Source: Acidobacteriota bacterium
GTDB lineage: Bacteria > Actinomycetota > Actinomycetes > Actinomycetales > Micrococcaceae
Reading direction: 5' to 3'
Assembly: GCA_019352125.1 (NCBI GenBank)
Contig: JABBNV010000029.1
Location: 7,129-16,840, forward strand
DNA length: 9,712 nucleotides
Under the pieces are notes generated by a model. The model did no database searches. It saw only the letters and a program-made list of their open reading frames with translations, and was not told where the DNA came from. The position numbers were made by a program, and so were the translations under genes. Every line of letters starts with the position of its first letter. Position 1 is the stretch's first letter. Shown in pieces: positions 6,034-9,712 of the stretch.

Positions 6034-6860
6034 CCGAGCACCTCCATGCTTTCATCAGAACCGTGATGATGGGTGGTGGCATCGGGAAGGCCCACCACCA
6101 CCAGCCTGCCGTTGCTGTGCAAAACTTCTACTCGCGTTTCATACAAATCGCTCAGCACTTCCGTGGTCATGACTTCCTCTGGTGGACCCACCCTGAACTT
6201 CCCGCCAGCCAGATAAAGCACCCGGTCCACATGGTCAATAATCGGGTTGATCTCATGCGTGACAAAGACGACGGCGGTGTTGTTCACCTTGCATTGTTCG
6301 TTAACCAGTGCGCTGACCGCCCGCTGATGATTCAGATCCAGGGAGAGCAACGCCTCGTCACATAGGAGCACTTCCGGGTCCGTGGCCAGGGCCTGAGCTA
6401 TGCGCAAGCGCTGCTGTTCCCCGCCGGACAGCATCCCCACGGGAACCTTGGCATATGGCGTTGCACCAACCTTGGCCAACAGCTCATCCACCCGCTGATG
6501 GTGCTCCTTGTGCCGCAGGCGTACACCCCATTTGTGCCCATCCAAACCCAGCCCCACCAAGTCCCTGGCGCGCAGCGGAGTATCCGGGGCAAAGGACTTC
6601 TGCTGTGGCACGTAGCCAATGCTTTGACTGCCCCTTCGGGCGGGTTCTCCGCCCACATTAATAGTCCCCGCCGTTAATGGCTGGAGCCCCAGTAGGGACT
6701 TCAGCAGGCTGGTTTTTCCGCTGCCGTTGGGGCCTAGAACGGCGAAAAACTCCCCCGGATTGATGTCCAGATCAAGATGATCCCAGAGAGTGCGCTGACC
6801 AAAGGCCAGGCTGGCATCGCGAAACTGGACTGCCGGTTTCTCAGTCGTGGAGATCGTCAT
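6030..6860 (-). CDS. znuC: Zinc ABC transporter ATP-binding protein ZnuC
   Basis: The 276-residue product is the cytosolic ATPase that powers the ZnuABC importer. All ABC motifs are present: Walker A GPNGSGKT (43-50), Q-loop near Gln86-Gln87, signature LSGGEQQR (144-151), Walker B VLLCDEA with Asp168 and Glu169, D-loop LSLD (172-175) and the H-loop His202 in FVTHE. After Walker B the usual DEP is DEA here (Ala170), a mild and probably harmless change. The C-terminal tail contains three consecutive histidines (264-266), which could bind metal; that is speculation. The ATG at 6858-6860 lies 3 bp after the stop of znuA, and its stop overlaps the GTG of znuB, so the three genes should be translated from one mRNA. 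Confidence 0.93.
   Translation of the reverse strand: MTISTTEKPAVQFRDASLAFGQRTLWDHLDLDINPGEFFAVLGPNGSGKTSLLKSLLGLQPLTAGTINVGGEPARRGSQSIGYVPQQKSFAPDTPLRARDLVGLGLDGHKWGVRLRHKEHHQRVDELLAKVGATPYAKVPVGMLSGGEQQRLRIAQALATDPEVLLCDEALLSLDLNHQRAVSALVNEQCKVNNTAVVFVTHEINPIIDHVDRVLYLAGGKFRVGPPEEVMTTEVLSDLYETRVEVLHSNGRLVVVGLPDATTHHHGSDESMEVLG
6039..6045 (-). promoter_or_regulatory. Strong ribosome binding site of znuB inside znuC
   Basis: The complement reads GGAGGTG, close to ideal, 5 nt before the GTG start at 6031-6033. It decides the GTG start and supports coupled translation with znuC. The same layout (GGAGGTG, 5 nt, GTGA overlap) occurs at 9050-9056 between the two CBS genes. Confidence 0.75.
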
Positions 6861-6863
6861 GGC

Positions 6864-7787
6864 CTACCTGCCTAGTGCCGAAGCGATGGCGGAGACGTTG
6901 GTACGCATCCAACTTACGTAATCCTGCCCGTCCGGCAGTGTCTCAGTAAAGTCAACCACCGGCACCTGAGCCCCATCAGCCGCCTTCTTAAGCGCCTCCG
7001 TCTGCGGACCCTCCGTTTGCGAGTTATAGGCCAGCAGTTTCACCTCTTTATTAGTGAGTTGATCCGTGGCCTCCTTGAGAACGGTGGCAGGGACATCGGT
7101 GCCCTCTTCAATGGCATGGCTATACGCCTGCGGCGTCTTGTTGACCAGCCCTGCGGACTGGAGCATGTACAACGGCACAGGCTCGGTGATGGCTACAGGA
7201 TCCCCGTCATGAGTTTTTTTGATGGCATCAAGTGAGGTTTGAAGCTGATCCAGGGACGCCGCGAACTTCTCCGCGTTGGCCGTGAACACAGCAGCGTTGC
7301 CCGGATCGATTTCACCCAGCTTCCCCGCCAAGGTACTGGCAAGTTTCTTGATGGTAGGCAGGTTGTACCAAACGTGTTCGTTGAACGAATCCTTGGGCGC
7401 TGTGGCTTCCAATCCGGAGAGATCCACTACATTTATCGCATGGTTGGCGGCCTTCGTACCCGATGCCAACTGGTCAAAGAAATCATCGTAGCCACCGCCG
7501 TTTTCGATGGTGACAGCGGCCTTGGACATGGCCAACTTGTTCTGCGCCGTCGCCTCGTAGGAATGCGGGTCCTGGCTGACTTTATTGATAATCGACGTGA
7601 CGTTGACCTTATTCCCGCCAATTGCCTCCGCGATGGAGCCATACACATTGGTGGATGTGACAACGTTGATCTGCTGGCCACCCGTTGGCGCCGAGTCAGC
7701 TGTTTGCCCGCCAGTGCCGCAGCCGGACAGCATCAAGGACACCGCAACTGCTAGGCCACTGGCAACAATAGTCTTACTGATCCGCAT
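6864..7787 (-). CDS. znuA: Zinc ABC transporter substrate-binding lipoprotein ZnuA (cluster A-I)
   Basis: The 307-residue product begins with a lipoprotein signal peptide: basic MRISK, a hydrophobic stretch to about residue 20, and the lipobox LSGC with Cys23 as the expected lipidated residue. The rest is a metal-binding protein of the ZnuA/TroA/PsaA fold, anchored outside the membrane. Ligands inferred by position are His75 (in DPHSYEAT), His138 (in NEHVWYN), Glu202 (in TEPVPLY) and Glu282 (in FTETLP). A His/His/Glu/acid set is closer to manganese binders such as PsaA than to three-His ZnuA proteins, and the His-rich loop of E. coli ZnuA is absent. The zinc assignment therefore rests on the adjacent zur gene and the Zur-like boxes upstream. 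It is the first gene of znuA-znuC-znuB. An AGAAGTGGGG stretch just upstream of the ATG may be the ribosome site. Confidence 0.88.
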   Translation of the reverse strand: MRISKTIVASGLAVAVSLMLSGCGTGGQTADSAPTGGQQINVVTSTNVYGSIAEAIGGNKVNVTSIINKVSQDPHSYEATAQNKLAMSKAAVTIENGGGYDDFFDQLASGTKAANHAINVVDLSGLEATAPKDSFNEHVWYNLPTIKKLASTLAGKLGEIDPGNAAVFTANAEKFAASLDQLQTSLDAIKKTHDGDPVAITEPVPLYMLQSAGLVNKTPQAYSHAIEEGTDVPATVLKEATDQLTNKEVKLLAYNSQTEGPQTEALKKAADGAQVPVVDFTETLPDGQDYVSWMRTNVSAIASALGR

Positions 7788-7816
7788 TGGACCCCACTTC
7801 TAGCTCCATGAGCAAA

Positions 7817-7831
7817 TGAGAATGAATTGCA
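7817..7831 (-). promoter_or_regulatory. Putative Zur box 1, znuA-proximal
   Basis: The - strand reads TGCAATTCATTCTCA. The right half ATTCTCA agrees well with a Zur half-site (ATTNTCA) and the left half is degenerate (4 of 7 inverted matches). It ends 29 bp before the znuA start codon and would cover the region just downstream of the likely transcription start. Confidence 0.5.
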
Positions 7832-7839
7832 ACTCACTG

Positions 7840-7845
7840 AGCATA
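7840..7845 (-). promoter_or_regulatory. Candidate -10 element of the znuACB operon
   Basis: The complement reads TATGCT, a TANNNT hexamer lying between the two putative Zur boxes. It predicts transcription start near 7833 and a leader of about 45 nt. A matching -35 hexamer is not evident; the expected position falls within Zur box 2. Confidence 0.4.
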
Positions 7846-7852
7846 TCGCAAA

Positions 7853-7867
7853 TAAGAATCATTCGCA
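7853..7867 (-). promoter_or_regulatory. Putative Zur box 2, znuA-distal
   Basis: The - strand reads TGCGAATGATTCTTA. Its core GAATGATTC is a perfect inverted repeat about a central G, and 5 of 7 half-site positions match overall. It covers the expected -35 region of the znuA promoter. The centres of boxes 1 and 2 are 36 bp apart. Confidence 0.55.
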
Positions 7868-7874
7868 TATCCGA

Positions 7875-7963
7875 CCGTTGCGCATGTCCCTATTTTTGCT
7901 GCTCCCGTGGACATATTGGTGTTATGTCCACGGGAGGGCTGAATATATGGACATGTGCCACGG
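7875..7963. repeat. 89-bp imperfect palindrome (long hairpin element)
   Basis: Two 41-nt arms (7875-7915 and 7923-7963) flank a 7-nt loop TTGGTGT. The inner 14 bp (7902-7915 with 7923-7936, left arm CTCCCGTGGACATA) are perfect. Further out, ATGTCC (7884-7889) pairs with GGACAT (7949-7954), and CCGT (7875-7878) pairs with ACGG (7960-7963). In total 32 of 41 positions are Watson-Crick pairs, 4 are G.T and 5 are mismatches. The element lies between the CBS-gene stop codon and Zur box 2. No T-tract follows it in either direction, so it is not a textbook intrinsic terminator, although it may still end transcription of the CBS operon. No coding sequence in it looks real. Confidence 0.8.
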
Positions 7964-7967
7964 AGGG

Positions 7968-9044
7968 TTAGTCCGGGCGGCCACCCTCGCCACTGAGTCT
8001 GCGTATTCCTTTAGCCTGCGTTGCGTCCCTAATCTCGCCGATGAGCGCTTCGAGCACGTCTTCCAAAAAGAGCACCCCTCGAGTGCCGCCGTCGGCCCCA
8101 ATTACTCGGGCCACGTGGGAGCCGGTGCGCTGCATGACGGCGAGCGCGTCCTCCACCTCGTCCGCACCGGATAAGTTGGCCAACGTACGCACCATGGACT
8201 CAGGGATAGGCAGCCCATACCGTTCCTGCGGAATGGTCAGGACGTCCTTGATGTGCAGGTAGCCGGTTAGATTTCCCTCCGGATCCGCCAACACAAAGCG
8301 TGAAAAGCCCGTGCGACGCACTCCCCGTTCAAAATCTGTCGGCGAAGCCTGAGTGGACAGCGTCACCAGTTCATCCAGATCCACCATGATGCTTTCAGTG
8401 GTGAGTTCAGAGAATTCCAACGCCCCGGAAATCAGCCCTGTTTCGTCGTCCACCAATCCATGCTTGGTGGACTCTTCCACAATGGACTGCACCTCCTCCA
8501 GAGTAAAGGAGGAGGACACTTCATCCTTGGGCTCTATGCCAAAGAGACGCACAATATGGTTGGCCAGCCAGTTGAGGACAAAGATGATGGGGCGCACTGC
8601 CTTGCCAATGTAGACCAGTGGCGGCGCCAATAGCATCGCGGCCTTGTCCGCCATAGAAACCGAGATGTTCTTAGGCACCATCTCGCCGATGGTCACGTGC
8701 AAGAAGGTCACCACCAGCAGTGCCACCACAAACGCGAGCGGCCCAGACACGCTTTCGTCCACGCCGAACGCATCCAGAGGCACACCCAGCAAATGGTGAA
8801 TCGACGGCTCCGCAACGTTCAAGATCAGCAGCGAGCACACCGTGATACCCAGCTGCGAGCAGGCCAACATCAGCGAGACGTTTTCCATCGCCAGCAACGT
8901 TGTCTTGGCGCGAGCGGAGCCCTCCTCCGCGCGCGGCTCGATCTGACTGCGCCGGGCGGACATAATGGCAAATTCCGCGGCAACAAAAAATGCATTACCG
9001 GCCAGCAGGATGACTAGCCACACTAATCCCCACCAATCGTTCAC
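7968..9044 (-). CDS. CBS-domain membrane protein with DUF21/CNNM domain (HlyC/CorC family), short form
   Basis: The 358-residue product has an N-terminal DUF21 (CNNM-type) membrane domain of about 170 residues with hydrophobic segments near 5-27, 60-80, 102-120 and 136-165, and the family motif GEMVPK at 120-125. A CBS pair follows at about 215-340 (TGFSRF at 245-250 and LFLEDVLEALIGEI at 325-338). It stops soon after the CBS pair and lacks the CorC_HlyC C-terminal domain that its upstream partner has. Such paired genes are common in actinobacteria. Homologues are linked to magnesium or cobalt export; the old name 'hemolysin' is not evidence of haemolysis. The start is GTG at 9042-9044, overlapping the upstream TGA as GTGA, with GGAGGTG (complement of 9050-9056) 5 nt upstream. 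The TAA stop (7968-7970) is 4 bp from a long palindrome. Confidence 0.88.
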   Translation of the reverse strand: MNDWWGLVWLVILLAGNAFFVAAEFAIMSARRSQIEPRAEEGSARAKTTLLAMENVSLMLACSQLGITVCSLLILNVAEPSIHHLLGVPLDAFGVDESVSGPLAFVVALLVVTFLHVTIGEMVPKNISVSMADKAAMLLAPPLVYIGKAVRPIIFVLNWLANHIVRLFGIEPKDEVSSSFTLEEVQSIVEESTKHGLVDDETGLISGALEFSELTTESIMVDLDELVTLSTQASPTDFERGVRRTGFSRFVLADPEGNLTGYLHIKDVLTIPQERYGLPIPESMVRTLANLSGADEVEDALAVMQRTGSHVARVIGADGGTRGVLFLEDVLEALIGEIRDATQAKGIRRLSGEGGRPD

Positions 9045-9712
9045 GGCTTCACCTCCGCGGCCTCAGGATTGGGGCGCGCGGGAATGAACCGAATCCGTTC
9101 CACACGGCGGTCGTCCATCCGCTCAACTTCCAGCCGGCCGCTGGGCAGTTCCACCGAATCCATCGGCTCGGGAATCTTGCCCAACTCGGCCATGATGAAC
9201 CCACCCATGGTCTCATAGCTGCCCTCGTCCGGCACGGAGAGTCCGGGCACTTGCTCGGTGACCTCATCCGGGCGCATGAGCCCTGGGAAGTACCAATCGC
9301 CCGAGGCGCTCTGCAGCACTCCCGGTTTGATCCTGTCGTGCTCGTCAGAGACCTCGCCAACAATCTCTTCCACCAGATCCTCCAGCGTGGTCACGCCAGC
9401 GGTTCCGCCGTATTCATCCAGCACTACGGCCAGTTGCAGGTTCCCATCGCGCAACTCCGTGAGGAGCGCGTCCAAATGGATCGTCTCCGGAACCCGCAGC
9501 ACGTCCGTCATGATGGCTCCGGCTTCCAGCGAAGCACGCTTCTTAACCGGCACGGCCACGGCCTTCTTCACATGCACCACACCGCGAATGTCATCCGGAG
9601 AGTCACCGATAATAGGGAACCTCGAGTAGCCGGTGCGCCGCGCTGCATCCAAAATGGCACTCACAGGTTCATCGGCACCAATAGTCTCCACGCGGATCCG
9701 CGGGGTCATCAC
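9041..9712 (-). CDS. CBS-domain membrane protein (CNNM/CorC family), C-terminal part only (5' end outside window)
   Basis: The frame is open to the window edge and gives 223-224 residues. The first visible residues, VMTPR, are the typical entry into the first CBS domain of this family, so the N-terminal DUF21 membrane domain lies beyond base 9712 and no start codon should be placed here. CBS repeat 1 is about residues 1-55 (GYSRFPI at 28-34), CBS repeat 2 is about 65-118 (LDEYGGTAGVTTLEDL at 98-113), and a CorC_HlyC domain occupies about 134-212 (ETMGGFIMAELGKIP at 167-181). CBS pairs sense adenine nucleotides; the family is tied to divalent metal homeostasis. The stop TGA overlaps the GTG of the following CBS gene by 4 bp, so the two products are probably made together and may form a heteromeric complex (inference). 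Confidence 0.88.
   Translation of the reverse strand: MMTPRIRVETIGADEPVSAILDAARRTGYSRFPIIGDSPDDIRGVVHVKKAVAVPVKKRASLEAGAIMTDVLRVPETIHLDALLTELRDGNLQLAVVLDEYGGTAGVTTLEDLVEEIVGEVSDEHDRIKPGVLQSASGDWYFPGLMRPDEVTEQVPGLSVPDEGSYETMGGFIMAELGKIPEPMDSVELPSGRLEVERMDDRRVERIRFIPARPNPEAAEVKP

Noticed and set aside
6345..6365. DEA instead of DEP after Walker B of ZnuC as a sign of inactivity
   Set aside because: The catalytic Glu169, Walker A lysine, signature and H-loop are all intact; the proline is not catalytic.
7207..7213. Run of seven T on the + strand (A7 in znuA) as a frameshift or slippage site
   Set aside because: The znuA frame reads through it intact and the family sequence continues on both sides, so nothing suggests recoding.
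7827..8174. 115-codon open frame on the + strand across the palindrome and the CBS gene end
   Set aside because: It is antisense to the well-supported CBS gene, starts inside Zur box 1, and the protein has no recognisable features.

Overview
The window looks like an ordinary chromosomal segment of a moderately GC-rich actinobacterium, most likely a member of the Micrococcaceae (Arthrobacter and relatives). Grounds: an actinobacterial HrpA C-terminus, a Cds1-type cysteine desulfhydrase resembling mycobacterial Rv3684, an AdhC-type alcohol dehydrogenase, a Zur that keeps the metal-site residues of mycobacterial FurB (Zur), a paired set of CBS/DUF21 (CNNM-type) membrane proteins, GTG starts, and TANNNT -10-like hexamers very close to start codons. 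I saw no phage, transposase, CRISPR, defence, rRNA or tRNA sequence. The genus call is inference.

Layout, left to right. (1) Bases 1-382, + strand: the last 126 codons of hrpA. (2) Bases 408-2742, - strand: a tight three-gene unit transcribed as 3-mercaptopyruvate-type sulfurtransferase, zinc alcohol dehydrogenase, HIT hydrolase, with gaps of 13 and 9 bp. (3) Bases 2812-3918, + strand: a PLP-dependent cysteine desulfhydrase, divergent from the sulfurtransferase across a 69-bp gap; together these suggest cysteine and sulfane-sulfur metabolism. (4) Bases 3915-4586, - strand: an UlaG-like metallo-beta-lactamase-fold hydrolase that converges on the desulfhydrase; the palindrome CTAG supplies both stop codons. 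(5) Bases 4719-7787: the zinc module. zur (+) converges on and overlaps the end of znuB; znuA-znuC-znuB run on the - strand as one operon. Zur-box-like 15-mers lie upstream of both zur and znuA. (6) Bases 7968-9712, - strand: two translationally coupled CBS-domain membrane proteins, the upstream one cut by the window edge.

How the parts work together: ZnuA (lipoprotein), ZnuB (permease) and ZnuC (ATPase) form a metal importer, and Zur with zinc bound should repress it and probably itself. The putative sites at znuA sit on both sides of a -10-like element, as expected for a tightly repressed promoter.

The most unusual unexplained element is an 89-bp imperfect palindrome (7875-7963). It fills almost all the space between the CBS-gene stop codon and the upstream Zur-like box: 32 of 41 positions pair by Watson-Crick rules around a 7-nt loop, and four further positions pair as G.U only in the + strand RNA. 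It may be a terminator, a structured RNA or a miniature mobile element. No gap between genes exceeds 300 bases; the largest are 7788-7967 and 4587-4718. I found no convincing new multi-gene system.
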